NCBI GenBank assembly: GCA_016181845.1
Contig: JACOYO010000007.1
Span: 1-47,548, forward strand
Direction of reading: 5' to 3'
DNA: 47,548 nucleotides
Source of the DNA: Parcubacteria group bacterium
GTDB taxonomy: Bacteria > Patescibacteriota > Minisyncoccia > Phycocordibacterales > 21-14-all-47-15
In this document: one piece after another, positions 16,618 through 26,765 of the stretch
Layout: each line of letters begins with the position of its first letter
How positions within the stretch are numbered: the first letter of the stretch is position 1
Notes under the pieces: generated by a model
The model's input: the letters and a program-made list of their open reading frames with translations, nothing else
Databases searched by the model: none
Told to the model about the DNA's origin: nothing
Program-made: the position numbers and the translations under genes

Positions 16618-19080
16618 ATGAATGAATACGACCACAAAGAAATAGAAAAAAAGTGGCAGAAAAAGTGGGCGGAAGAAGAGCTCTATAAAACAAGTGAAAG
16701 CTCGGACAAACCGAAAGAGTATGTGCTTGATATGTTTCCGTATCCTTCAGGCGAAGGACTTCATGTGGGGCATCCAAAAGGATACATCGCCACTGATATT
16801 TATTCGCGTTACAAAACGATGCGCGGGTTTAATGTGCTTCATCCGATGGGGTGGGATGCGTTTGGATTGCCTGCTGAAAATTACGCGCTCAAAAACAAAG
16901 TACATCCGCGGCAGGCGGTAGAAAAAAATATCGCGCGCTACAAAGAACAGCTTTCAATCATCGGTTTTAATTATGATTGGGATAGGGAAATCAACACGAC
17001 CGACCCCGCGTATTATAAATGGACGCAGTGGATTTTTTTGCAGTTGTTTAAGCACGGGCTTGCGTATGAATCAAATGAGCCGATTAACTGGTGTCCGTCG
17101 TGCAAAACAGGGCTTGCGAATGAAGATTTGGATAACGGGGCGTGCGAGCGGTGCGGAAGTACTGTGGAGAAAAAACGCATCAGGCAGTGGGTGCTTCGCA
17201 TTACCGATTATGCCGAGCGGCTTTTGAATGATTTAGATGAACTGAAAGAATGGCCGGAGCATATCAAAGAATTGCAGAGAAACTGGATTGGTAAAAGCGA
17301 GGGGGCTGAAATAGATTTTAAGATAAAAACGCAAAACGCAAAACGCAAAACAACAACTCAAAATTTAAAATTTACGGTATTTACGACTAGACCAGACACT
17401 TTGTTTGGCGCAACGTATGCTGTTTTATCTCCAGAACATACCATTTTAGAATCTTTGGAAGATGTTATTGATAACTGGGGCGATGTTAAACATTATATTG
17501 ATGAATCAAGTCACAAAACAGAAATTGAGCGGACGGCGGAAGGGAAGGAAAAGACGGGAGTTGAGTTGAAAGGTGTCAAAGCAATCAATCCGACTAACAA
17601 AGAAGAAATTCCTATTTTTATTGCCGATTACGTGCTCGCTGATTACGGCACGGGCGCCATTATGGCGGTGCCCGCGCATGATGAGCGTGATTTTCAATTT
17701 GCTAAAAAATATGAGTTACCAATTCGGATGGTAATTTGTCCGCACTATCCAGCGCCAACGTGCCCGATTTTGGATGAGGCGTATACGGGAGCGGGGCACC
17801 TTGTAGTATCCGGAAAATTTGACGGCCTTTCAAACGAAGAAGCAAAACAAAAAATCACGGAATTTGTCGGAGGAAAAATGAAGACGACGTACAAACTTCG
17901 TGACTGGGTGTTTTCGCGCCAGAGATATTGGGGTGAGCCTATACCGCTCATTCATTGCGAAAAGTGCGGCGTGGTGCCGGTGTCGGAAAAAGATTTGCCG
18001 GTTGTGTTACCTGAAGTGGAAAGTTATGAACCAACAGGCACTGGAGAATCTCCGCTCGCGAATATCTCGGAGTGGGTGAATATCGCGTGTCCAAAGTGCG
18101 GTGGGAAAGGGAAGCGCGAGACGAACACGATGCCGCAGTGGGCGGGCTCGTCGTGGTATTACCTCGCTTATACGCTCGGAACTAAAAAATTAAAACGAAA
18201 AACGCAAAATTATTTAGATGATAAAAATATTAAAAAATTATTAAATTTTTGGATACCCGTTGATATGTATGTCGGCGGGGCGGAACACGCCACGCGCCAT
18301 CTTATCTACGCGCGCTTTTGGCATAAGTTTTTATACGACCAAGGATTTGTGTCGCATAGCGAGCCGTTTCGGCGCTTGAAAAGTCCCGGGCTCATCGCCG
18401 GCGCTGACGGCAGGAAAATGAGCAAGCGTTTCGGCAACGTTATAAATCCAGACGATGTGGTCGCCACCTACGGCGCCGACACGCTTCGTCTGCATGAGAT
18501 GTTCATGGGTCCCTTTGAGCAGGGGGCGGCGTGGAGCGAGGAAAGCATCATCGGCCCTCGGAGGTTTGTGGAAAAAGTCTGGAGATTGAGCAAGCATATA
18601 GGAAGCGAAACCGACGCTCGCGATGAATCAAAACTGCATCAAACAATCAAAAAAGTTACTGAAGACATTGAACAATTTAAATTTAATACGGCAATCAGCG
18701 CTTTGATGATATTGGCAAATGAAATGGAGAGAAAAGAAAAAATATCCGCGATTCATTATTCGCAGTTCTTGATTCTTTTGAGCCCGTTCGCGCCGCATGT
18801 CGCAGAAGAATTGTGGCGCGAAACGCTTGGTCATAAAACATCAATTCACCTTGAGCCATGGCCGAGCCATGATGAATCAAAAATTATTTCAGAGGGGTTT
18901 GTTATCACCGTGCAGATGAACGGCAAAGTGCGCGACACATTCACGACTGAAACCGAGCTTTCGGAAGACGAAATAAAAGAGAAAGCGCTTGCGCTGGAAA
19001 AAATCAAAAAGTGGATTGACGGACAGTCAATCAAAAAAATCATTTACGTGAAAAATAAAATCGTAAATATCGTCATATAA
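16618..19080 (+). CDS. leuS: Leucine--tRNA ligase
   Basis: FPYPSGEGLHVGHPKGYIATD, FTTRPDTLFGATY, KMSKRFGNVINPDDV. Confidence 0.97.
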   Translation: MNEYDHKEIEKKWQKKWAEEELYKTSESSDKPKEYVLDMFPYPSGEGLHVGHPKGYIATDIYSRYKTMRGFNVLHPMGWDAFGLPAENYALKNKVHPRQAVEKNIARYKEQLSIIGFNYDWDREINTTDPAYYKWTQWIFLQLFKHGLAYESNEPINWCPSCKTGLANEDLDNGACERCGSTVEKKRIRQWVLRITDYAERLLNDLDELKEWPEHIKELQRNWIGKSEGAEIDFKIKTQNAKRKTTTQNLKFTVFTTRPDTLFGATYAVLSPEHTILESLEDVIDNWGDVKHYIDESSHKTEIERTAEGKEKTGVELKGVKAINPTNKEEIPIFIADYVLADYGTGAIMAVPAHDERDFQFAKKYELPIRMVICPHYPAPTCPILDEAYTGAGHLVVSGKFDGLSNEEAKQKITEFVGGKMKTTYKLRDWVFSRQRYWGEPIPLIHCEKCGVVPVSEKDLPVVLPEVESYEPTGTGESPLANISEWVNIACPKCGGKGKRETNTMPQWAGSSWYYLAYTLGTKKLKRKTQNYLDDKNIKKLLNFWIPVDMYVGGAEHATRHLIYARFWHKFLYDQGFVSHSEPFRRLKSPGLIAGADGRKMSKRFGNVINPDDVVATYGADTLRLHEMFMGPFEQGAAWSEESIIGPRRFVEKVWRLSKHIGSETDARDESKLHQTIKKVTEDIEQFKFNTAISALMILANEMERKEKISAIHYSQFLILLSPFAPHVAEELWRETLGHKTSIHLEPWPSHDESKIISEGFVITVQMNGKVRDTFTTETELSEDEIKEKALALEKIKKWIDGQSIKKIIYVKNKIVNIVI

Positions 19081-19165
19081 GCGCTGTTTCTGAAATACCG
19101 CGCAAGAGCGCTCTTTTGCGCGGTTGACATTTTGGGGCGAGTTATTTAGGATACGGGCATCAAGT

Positions 19166-19702
19166 ATGCTGGAAAACAACGAACAACAGAACCGAGCGGA
19201 TTGTGGCAAACATGTTTTTATTTTTTTACTCGGTTTTGCCGTGGGCTTTGGAAGTTTTTGGCTGTGGGATAAAAATAATACCGACTCTGCGGACAAAAAT
19301 TTAGATGAATCAAAAGAAATTTCGGCTTCCGCAGAAGAAGACGGCTCCAATGGCGCAAACCCAAAAGAGCGCAATCGCGTCGTCGTAGTTTCCCAAGAAG
19401 CGGGTAGTTTGGTTGTGGTTACGGAGGTAGAGGTAGAAGCGCCGACCTGGGTGGCTATACACGAAGACGTGGACGGCAAACCGGCAAACATTCTAGGCGC
19501 GCAGTTGTTTGACGCAGGTATTCATTCGGGCACGGTTGCTCTTCTGCGCAATACGGAACCAGGCAACACATACCACGCGTTTCTCTACAAAGACAACGGA
19601 GATAGGGCATTTGATTATGTTATTGATTTGCCGGTTGAAGGCGTTTCAGAAACAGTTGTTTCCTCATCATTCGTCGCTGTTTCACCATCAGTACCGTTAT
19701 AA
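19166..19702 (+). CDS. Membrane-anchored protein with DUF7282-like domain
   Basis: N-terminal TM; APTWVAIHEDVDGKPANILGAQLFDAGIHSGTVALLRNTEPGNTYHAFLYKDNGD. Confidence 0.6.
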   Translation: MLENNEQQNRADCGKHVFIFLLGFAVGFGSFWLWDKNNTDSADKNLDESKEISASAEEDGSNGANPKERNRVVVVSQEAGSLVVVTEVEVEAPTWVAIHEDVDGKPANILGAQLFDAGIHSGTVALLRNTEPGNTYHAFLYKDNGDRAFDYVIDLPVEGVSETVVSSSFVAVSPSVPL

Positions 19703-19738
19703 AAACCCGCTCCTTTCAGGAAGACGGGTTTCTTTTTT
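19701..19738 (+). terminator. Rho-independent terminator
   Basis: AAAAACCCGctcctttcaggaagaCGGGTTTcTTTTTT. Confidence 0.75.
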
Positions 19739-19807
19739 ATAAAATTGCTATGGGTGTTGACAAATAAAACCAAAATCTATATAGTATTAATAATAATTAA
19801 TATACGT

Positions 19808-20839
19808 ATGTCAATTATCATTTTTAAGCCAAAGCAGGTAACCAAGAAGTTTTTAACCGTTTTGCCGGAGCGCATTCGTGTTGTGGTTTCTGAACGATTT
19901 GGATTAGGGCCCGACGGTACGCGGAAAACCCTTGAATCTATTGGCCAAAAATATGGCGTTACCAGGGAGCGTATACGCCAAATTGAAGACTTTGGACTTA
20001 AAAACATACAAAAATCAGATGTGTATAAAAACGAGCAAGCTGTATTTGACAACTTGAAAGAGGCGCTCATGACATACAGCGGGGGAGTCGCGCCGGAAAG
20101 CGATTTTTTCAACCACATTACCAAAGATGAAGCGACTCAAAATCATCTCCACTTGCTCTTGGTGCTTGGCGAGCCGTTTGAAAAAAATAAAGAGGATGAA
20201 AAATTTGTGCATCGGTGGGTGGTTGAGAAGTCAATTTCTGAAGCGGTGCATGACGCGCTTGAACGGCTTGTCGCTGATTTGAAGGAAGATGATTTAATCA
20301 CTGAAGAAGAATTGCTTGAGCGTTTTTTCGGCCATTTAGAATCAGTACCAAAGGAATATCGCAATGAAACCATTGCGCGCCGATGGCTCCAGCTTTCAAA
20401 AATGATTGATACAAATCCGCTTGGAGAATGGGGTGTTGCTTCATCACCAAATGTTAACGCGCGCGGTATGCGTGATTATGCGTTTTTAGTTATTCGCCGG
20501 CATGGTTCGCCGATGCACTTTACCGAAGTGGCAAAAGCAATCACCAAACTTTTTGGCAAACAAGCTCATACGGCAACATGCCACAACGAATTGATTAAAG
20601 ATGAACGGTTTGTGCTCGTCGGGCGCGGACTATACGCGCTCTCTGAATGGGGATACGCGCGCGGCATTGTGCGCGATGTCATCAGCGATATTCTCAAAGA
20701 ACACGGAGCGCTCTCCAAAGAAGACATTATTGACAAGGTGACGCAAGAGAGATACGTAAAACCAAATACGATTTTGGTAAACCTTCAAAATGGAAACTAT
20801 TTCAAAAAGACCGATGAAGGGGATTACACATTAGCTTAA
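19808..20839 (+). CDS. Sigma-70 region-4-like HTH protein with HARE-HTH-like C-terminal region
   Basis: TLESIGQKYGVTRERIRQIEDFGLKNIQ is a sigma region-4 motif; AFLVIRRHGSPMHFTEVAKAITKLFGKQAHTATCHNELIKDERFVLVGRGLYAL is HARE-HTH-like. Confidence 0.8.
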   Translation: MSIIIFKPKQVTKKFLTVLPERIRVVVSERFGLGPDGTRKTLESIGQKYGVTRERIRQIEDFGLKNIQKSDVYKNEQAVFDNLKEALMTYSGGVAPESDFFNHITKDEATQNHLHLLLVLGEPFEKNKEDEKFVHRWVVEKSISEAVHDALERLVADLKEDDLITEEELLERFFGHLESVPKEYRNETIARRWLQLSKMIDTNPLGEWGVASSPNVNARGMRDYAFLVIRRHGSPMHFTEVAKAITKLFGKQAHTATCHNELIKDERFVLVGRGLYALSEWGYARGIVRDVISDILKEHGALSKEDIIDKVTQERYVKPNTILVNLQNGNYFKKTDEGDYTLA

Positions 20840-20859
20840 ATATGAATCTATTTGTTGAC

Positions 20860-20905
20860 AAAAAGCCCCGCTTTTTCTTTCGCTAAAGAATAAACGGGGT
20901 TTTTT
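20860..20905 (+). terminator. Rho-independent terminator
   Basis: AAAAGCCCCG..CTAAAGAATAAACGGGGTTTTTT. Confidence 0.75.
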
Positions 20906-20947
20906 GGTTGCTACATTTTTAGCCGCCAATCTGCTATACTTTTGTTA

Positions 20948-22180
20948 ATGGATGTATTTATTCAAGAAACTTTTGCGCGGATTATTATCGCATCTTTCCA
21001 AACAGCTCCGTATTGGCTTACGATTGTGCTCGGGATTGCTTTTTGGCGAATGTGGATGTCGTATATTCACGCAAGAAACATCGCCAATCTCCAATGGACG
21101 ATGCTTGAGATAAAGATACCGCGGGAGATTTCAAAATCGCCGCTTGCGATGGAGCTTGTGTTAAACGCGCTGTATCAGCGCGGGATGATAAATAACGCGA
21201 TTGATGTTTATTGGAATGGGAATCTCTCGCCGGTGTTTTCTTTGGAGCTGGTTTCCATTGAAGGAAAAGTGCATTTTTTTATACGAACTCAAAAATTTTA
21301 CAAACAGCTTATTGAAGCGCAAATTTACGCGCAGTATCCCACAGTGGAGGTGAGCGAAGTTGAAGATTACGCGATGAAGGTTCCATATGGACATCCGGAC
21401 TCTGATTGGCAGATGTGGGGCGCTGAATTTATTTTAACAAAACCCGACCCATACCCAATCAAAACATACATTGATTACGGTTTGAATAAAGACCCGAAAG
21501 AAGAATTTAAAATTGACCCGCTTACCGCCGTGTTGGAATATTTGGGCTCAATAGGAAAAGGCGAGCAAATATGGATTCAGATTATGATACAGAGAACTCA
21601 AGAACGATTCCGTACGCCTGGCACATGGCTTGCAAAACGCGGATGGAAAGAAGAAACAAAAGATTTGATCGATAAACTCTTGAAAGATATATCAAAAAAA
21701 TCAAAACAACGAACCGACAGCGAAAAACAATTTAGTTTTACCGTGCAGACAAAAGGCGAGGAAGAAATGGTGACTGCGGTTGAAAGAAGCATTACCAAAC
21801 TCGGTTTTGATTGTGGCATCAGAGGTATTTATTTGGCGAGAGAAGGTGTTTTCAACGCGATTAATGTTGTTGGGCTGATTGGTTCCATGCGTCAGTATAG
21901 CTCGGAAAATCTAAATGGTTTCAAACACGCTAATAGCACGAGTGTTGATTATCCGTGGCAAGATTTCAAAAAAATTAGAATTGGTAATATCAAAGCGCGG
22001 ATGTTTGACGCGTATATTCGGCGCAGTTACCACTATCCGCCTTATAGCCGCAAGCCGATTATTTTAAATAGCGAAGAATTAGCCACGATATTTCACTTCC
22101 CTGGCAAAGTGGCAGAAACCCCGACCTTTGAGCGCATTGAATCGCGCCGGGCGGAGCCGCCGCACGATCTTCCTGTATAA
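20948..22180 (+). CDS. Conserved hypothetical membrane protein
   Basis: 412-aa ORF, single N-terminal TM; downstream of a TATACT box; no family securely recognised. Confidence 0.75.
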   Translation: MDVFIQETFARIIIASFQTAPYWLTIVLGIAFWRMWMSYIHARNIANLQWTMLEIKIPREISKSPLAMELVLNALYQRGMINNAIDVYWNGNLSPVFSLELVSIEGKVHFFIRTQKFYKQLIEAQIYAQYPTVEVSEVEDYAMKVPYGHPDSDWQMWGAEFILTKPDPYPIKTYIDYGLNKDPKEEFKIDPLTAVLEYLGSIGKGEQIWIQIMIQRTQERFRTPGTWLAKRGWKEETKDLIDKLLKDISKKSKQRTDSEKQFSFTVQTKGEEEMVTAVERSITKLGFDCGIRGIYLAREGVFNAINVVGLIGSMRQYSSENLNGFKHANSTSVDYPWQDFKKIRIGNIKARMFDAYIRRSYHYPPYSRKPIILNSEELATIFHFPGKVAETPTFERIESRRAEPPHDLPV

Positions 22181-22182
22181 AT

Positions 22183-23169
22183 ATGCCGCCAGAGCTGATT
22201 ATCGCACAGGAGAAAAAGAATTTTTATCAAACGCGTATTGCGTGGATAGTGCTTTTTTTTATTGCCGCAGTATTTCTTTTTTACGCAGTCTCGTTTGCTC
22301 CTCCAAAAACATTCCCGTCTGATTTTATTATCGCGATCCATAGCGGGGATACCATAAGTGAAACCGCGACGCAATTTAAGAAGGCGGGCCTGGTGCGTTC
22401 AGAGTTTTATTTCAAATTGCTCGCGCATTTTTTTGGCGGTTCCACCGGTGTCATTGCTGGCAAATACTATTTCAATGAACCGTTGTCCATATTTAGCGTT
22501 ATCAATCGTGTGCTCACAGGAGCGTATGAAATCAAAACACAAAAAGTGCTTATTCCGGAGGGGTTCACAGCAAAAGATATTGCCTCAAAAATTTTGTTGG
22601 TTTTCCACGACTTTGACAGTGAATTATTTTTGCGGCTCGCTAAAGAAAAGGAAGGGTATTTGTTCCCCGATACGTATTTTTGGCGGCCTGATATTTTGCC
22701 GACGCAGGCGCTCTCGGATATGCAGAAAAATTTTCATAAAAAAATCGCGCCGCTTGCACAAACGATTGCCGCATTTGGGAAGTCAGAGAAAGAAATAATC
22801 ATCATGGCGTCGCTTATTGAAAAAGAAGCTCGACAAATGGAGACGCGCAGGATAGTCGCTGGGATTTTATGGAAACGCCTCGCGCTCGGCATGCCTCTTC
22901 AGGTTGACGCGGTATTTCCGTATATAAACGGCAAGAATACCTTTCAGTTGACTACGGAGGATTTGAAAGTTGACCATCCGTATAATACCTATACTAGAAA
23001 AGGTCTTCCGCCAGGACCTATTTCAAATCCCGGGCTTGACGCGATTTTGGCTGCAATCACACCGACTGTTTCGCCATATCTCTATTATCTGTCCGATAAA
23101 AACGGCAACATGCACTACGCGCGCACTTTTCCAGAGCATGTGGCGAATAAAGAGCGGTATTTGAGATAA
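22183..23169 (+). CDS. mltG: Endolytic transglycosylase MltG (YceG-like)
   Basis: IIMASLIEKEARQMETRRIVAGILWKRLALGMPLQVDAVFPY..PYNTYTRKGLPPGPISNPGLDAI. Confidence 0.95.
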   Translation: MPPELIIAQEKKNFYQTRIAWIVLFFIAAVFLFYAVSFAPPKTFPSDFIIAIHSGDTISETATQFKKAGLVRSEFYFKLLAHFFGGSTGVIAGKYYFNEPLSIFSVINRVLTGAYEIKTQKVLIPEGFTAKDIASKILLVFHDFDSELFLRLAKEKEGYLFPDTYFWRPDILPTQALSDMQKNFHKKIAPLAQTIAAFGKSEKEIIIMASLIEKEARQMETRRIVAGILWKRLALGMPLQVDAVFPYINGKNTFQLTTEDLKVDHPYNTYTRKGLPPGPISNPGLDAILAAITPTVSPYLYYLSDKNGNMHYARTFPEHVANKERYLR

Positions 23170-23207
23170 GGAAACGAAAAACTAAAAATTAAAAATGCGA
23201 AACAACT

Positions 23208-24575
23208 ATGATAAAAACAATCCATTGTATTGGCATCGGAGGAATTGGCGTGTCAGCGCTTGCGCGGTTTTTCTTGTCGCGCGGAGCGCGGGTGAGCGGT
23301 TCGGATGGCAGAGATGGCGCGTGGCGGAAACCGCTTGAAGATGAGGGAGCGCGTATTTTTATCGGGCATGATTCAAAAAATATTCCCGCTGATTGCGATT
23401 TGGTTATTTATTCGTCGGCGGTGCCTGAAGACAATCCTGAACGAAGAGAAGTGTCGCGCCGCGGCATTGCGCAAAAGACATACGCGGAAGGATTAGGCGA
23501 AGCAATGAAAGAATATCCAGTGCGGATTGCCGTATCTGGGACACATGGGAAAACGACCACGACGGCACTTATCGGGCTTATATTTGAAGAAGCAAAAAAA
23601 GACCCTATGGTAATTGTCGGCGGGAAAGTCCCTTCGTGGGGGAGCAATTTTAGAAACGGGCAGGGGGATATCGCGGTTGCAGAAGCGTGTGAATATGAGC
23701 GCGCGTTTGACGCGCTTTCTCCAACGGTTGCGATTGTAAATAATATTGAAGCCGACCACCTTGATTACTATCGTGATATTTCGGATATTGAAAACGCATT
23801 TGGAGATTTTGTCTCAAGATTGCCCAAAAACGGGTTGCTTATCTATAACGCTGACGATGAGCGGGCGCGAAAAATCGCCCTTCGGTCGCCATGCAAAAAA
23901 ATTTCTTTCAGCGTTGATGGCGACGCGGGTATTATTGCGAGAAATAGGACGATAGAAAATGGCGGGCAGAGTTTTGAGGTGTGGAAAGAGGGCGTATTGC
24001 TTGGACGTGTGACGCTCCATGTTCCCGGGACTTTCAATATCTCAAACGCGCTCGCGGCGCTTTCGTGCGCGCTTGCATACGGCGTGTCGTTTTCGGAAGC
24101 AAAAAAAACGCTTGAAGCTTTTCTCGGCAGTTGGCGGCGATTTGAAAAAGTGGGCGAGATTGATGGCAAGCCGATTATTTCCGATTATGCGCATCACCCG
24201 ACGGCGGTGCGCGAGACGATTGCCGCGGCAAAAGAATTCTTCCCAGGTAAAAAAATACTCGCGGTGTTTCAGCCGCACCAGCGCGACCGGACGCTCAAAC
24301 TTTTTGATGAGTTTACTTCCGCTTTTGACGGCGCGGAAGGCGTTATTCTTTCTGAAATTTATGATGTTGCCGGAAGGAATGAAACCGAAAAAGAAATAAG
24401 TTCAAAAGAGCTTGCGGGAGCTCTCCAAAAAAGAAATCCGAAGCAGGATATTGTATATGCCCGCGATTTAGCAGAAACAAAAAAAATGATACAAGAAAAA
24501 ATCGGCGATTTTGACGCGCTCGTCATTATGGGCGCGGGGGATATTGATACCATAGCGCGAGATGTGATACGTTGA
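23208..24575 (+). CDS. murC: UDP-N-acetylmuramate--L-alanine ligase
   Basis: IHCIGIGGIGVSALA, VSGTHGKTTTTALI, DYAHHPTAV. Confidence 0.96.
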   Translation: MIKTIHCIGIGGIGVSALARFFLSRGARVSGSDGRDGAWRKPLEDEGARIFIGHDSKNIPADCDLVIYSSAVPEDNPERREVSRRGIAQKTYAEGLGEAMKEYPVRIAVSGTHGKTTTTALIGLIFEEAKKDPMVIVGGKVPSWGSNFRNGQGDIAVAEACEYERAFDALSPTVAIVNNIEADHLDYYRDISDIENAFGDFVSRLPKNGLLIYNADDERARKIALRSPCKKISFSVDGDAGIIARNRTIENGGQSFEVWKEGVLLGRVTLHVPGTFNISNALAALSCALAYGVSFSEAKKTLEAFLGSWRRFEKVGEIDGKPIISDYAHHPTAVRETIAAAKEFFPGKKILAVFQPHQRDRTLKLFDEFTSAFDGAEGVILSEIYDVAGRNETEKEISSKELAGALQKRNPKQDIVYARDLAETKKMIQEKIGDFDALVIMGAGDIDTIARDVIR

Positions 24576-24579
24576 TTAT

Positions 24580-25131
24580 ATGAAAAAGCATAATTTAGCG
24601 TTTATTGATTTGGAAACAACTGGCTTTTCTACGGAGAAGCATGAGATTATTGAAATCGGATGCGTGGTGGCAAAGCAAATTTTGCGCGATGGAAAAGGCC
24701 CCGAGCTTGAAAAAATTTTGGAATTTGATATCAAGGTGAAACCCATGCGATTGAAAGATGCAGACCCGGAAGCGCTTGATGTGAATGGCTACAATGACGC
24801 CGATTGGCTCTTTGCCACAGATTTGAAATCTGCAATGCAGGCGTTGTCCGACAAAACCGAAAATGCAAACATGGTTGCGCAGAACGTGTGGTTTGATGCC
24901 GGTTTTCTTGATAAGGCGTTTTTCCTGACCGGAATTGAAAATAAAATGCGGCGTTTCAGAATAGACCTGCTTTCTATGTTTTTTGCAAAATATTACGATG
25001 ACCCGACGGTTCAGCAATATTCACTTAAATATATGTGCGAACGTTTCGGGGTTGAGAATCCAAAAGCGCATACCGCGCTCTCTGACGCGCGCGCGACTTT
25101 TGAAGTCTATAAAAAATTGATGGGGGCATAA
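24580..25131 (+). CDS. DnaQ-like 3'-5' exonuclease (DEDD family)
   Basis: FIDLETTGFSTEKHEIIEIG; AHTALSDARATFEVY. Confidence 0.9.
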   Translation: MKKHNLAFIDLETTGFSTEKHEIIEIGCVVAKQILRDGKGPELEKILEFDIKVKPMRLKDADPEALDVNGYNDADWLFATDLKSAMQALSDKTENANMVAQNVWFDAGFLDKAFFLTGIENKMRRFRIDLLSMFFAKYYDDPTVQQYSLKYMCERFGVENPKAHTALSDARATFEVYKKLMGA

Positions 25132-25146
25132 ATTGGTGGCGTAAAT

Positions 25147-25178
25147 AAAAAAACTCGCCGCATGATAACACGGCGAGT
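25147..25178 (-). terminator. Terminator for the minus-strand gene at 25195-25500
   Basis: On the minus strand CTCGCCGTGTTATCATGCGGCGAGTTTTTTT. Confidence 0.7.
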
Positions 25179-25194
25179 GCGGAAACGGAGGATG

Positions 25195-25500
25195 TTATTT
25201 CTCATCATCTACAAATAGCGTTAACTCTACACGCTCCGGCCAGTTTTTCCAAGCCGGCACTGGTAATCCAACTTCTGCCCCATTGGTGGGGAACTCAATG
25301 TTCTTTTCTCCAGCTTGGTCAATTATCACCCATGGAACCCCATCTTTTACATATGGATTTTTTATGACATGGCCAGTATAATTACCAACCGGCAAGGTGA
25401 AATTCTGTTCTTGGGTTTTAACGTTGTAAAGCCAAACCTCTTTTTCTTTGACGTGTATCAAACAAGTATCACCAATCAAAAAAAAGTTGTCATGAAGCAT
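25195..25500 (-). CDS. Hypothetical protein, 101 aa
   Basis: Isolated ORF with its own downstream terminator; AGAAGG-type SD upstream of ATG on the minus strand. Confidence 0.6.
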   Translation of the reverse strand: MLHDNFFLIGDTCLIHVKEKEVWLYNVKTQEQNFTLPVGNYTGHVIKNPYVKDGVPWVIIDQAGEKNIEFPTNGAEVGLPVPAWKNWPERVELTLFVDDEK

Positions 25501-25578
25501 AGCTTCTTTCTCCTAGCAAGGTTATTTTTAAGACCGTTTATATTTTCTCTAATTTAATTGTATAGTATAATACTTATT

Positions 25579-26685
25579 ATGTCAAGTAGGCAAGTAAAAA
25601 CAAAAAAGAGCGTATTCGTCGGGCTTTCTGGCGGAGTTGATTCGTCGGTTGCGGCGGCGCTCTTAAAAAAAGAAGGCTACGACGTGACGGGTGTGTTTAT
25701 CAAAACATGGCATCCGGATTTTTTGCAGTGCACATGGAAAGAAGAGCGGCTTGATGCGATGCGTGTCGCCGCGCATTTAGATATTCCATTTCTTACTTTT
25801 GATTTTGAAAAAGAATACAAAAAAAATGTTGCTGATTATTTTATCAATGAGTATAAATCGGGGCGGACGCCGAATCCCGATGTGATGTGCAACAAAGAAA
25901 TTAAATTTGGCGCGTTTTTGAAAAAAGCGAGAGCGATGGGCGCCGAGTTTATCGCGACGGGGCACTATGCCAGAAGATCTCAAATCTCAAATCTCAAATC
26001 TCAAAAATTATTGAAAGCGCGAGATACAAACAAAGACCAAGCGTATTTTTTGTGGACGCTTTCGCAAGAACAATTGAAGCACGCTTTGTTTCCAATCGGC
26101 AAATATAAAAAAGATGTCGTGCGAAAGCTCGCAAAAAAATTTGGGCTTTCAACCGCGCAAAAAAAAGACAGCCAGGGAATTTGTTTTTTGGGCAAGACCG
26201 ACATGAAAGAATTTTTGGCACGCTACATGACGTCGCGTGTCGGGGCTGTTGTGAACGAAAAAGGCGAAGTCATAGGCACGCACCGAGGAGCCTTCTTTTA
26301 TACATTGGGGGAACGACATGGATTTATCATTACTGCGCACGATGACCAGGCAAAACCGTACTATATAATCAAAAAAAACTTGAAAAACAACACGATTATG
26401 GTTTCACACGTTATCCACAACAAAGGCCCCGCCTTTTATTACGAAGGAGGAACCTTTGTGCAGAGGGAAATATATTTGGAGAATGTCAATTGGATTTCAG
26501 GCTCGGCGCCAGACGGCGGCAAGCCATACACTGCGCAAATCCGATATCACGGTGAGTTTCTGCCGTGTCGCATCAAAGACGTGGAGACGATTATTTTTGC
26601 CAAACCGCAAACGACAGCCGCATCCGGGCAATCGGTTGTTCTCTACGACGGAGAGATTTGTCTTGGCGGCGGTGTCATTAAATAA
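25579..26685 (+). CDS. mnmA: tRNA 2-thiouridine(34) synthase MnmA
   Basis: VFVGLSGGVDSSVAAALLKKEGYDVTGVFIK..TPNPDVMCNKEIKFGAF..KKDSQGICFLG. Confidence 0.96.
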   Translation: MSSRQVKTKKSVFVGLSGGVDSSVAAALLKKEGYDVTGVFIKTWHPDFLQCTWKEERLDAMRVAAHLDIPFLTFDFEKEYKKNVADYFINEYKSGRTPNPDVMCNKEIKFGAFLKKARAMGAEFIATGHYARRSQISNLKSQKLLKARDTNKDQAYFLWTLSQEQLKHALFPIGKYKKDVVRKLAKKFGLSTAQKKDSQGICFLGKTDMKEFLARYMTSRVGAVVNEKGEVIGTHRGAFFYTLGERHGFIITAHDDQAKPYYIIKKNLKNNTIMVSHVIHNKGPAFYYEGGTFVQREIYLENVNWISGSAPDGGKPYTAQIRYHGEFLPCRIKDVETIIFAKPQTTAASGQSVVLYDGEICLGGGVIK

Positions 26686-26765
26686 TTTGAGAAAAGAGAA
26701 CCTTAATTTTGTTTTCTCTCTTTTTTGGTATAGTATTTTAAGAGCCCGTTCAACGTGCTCTAAAT

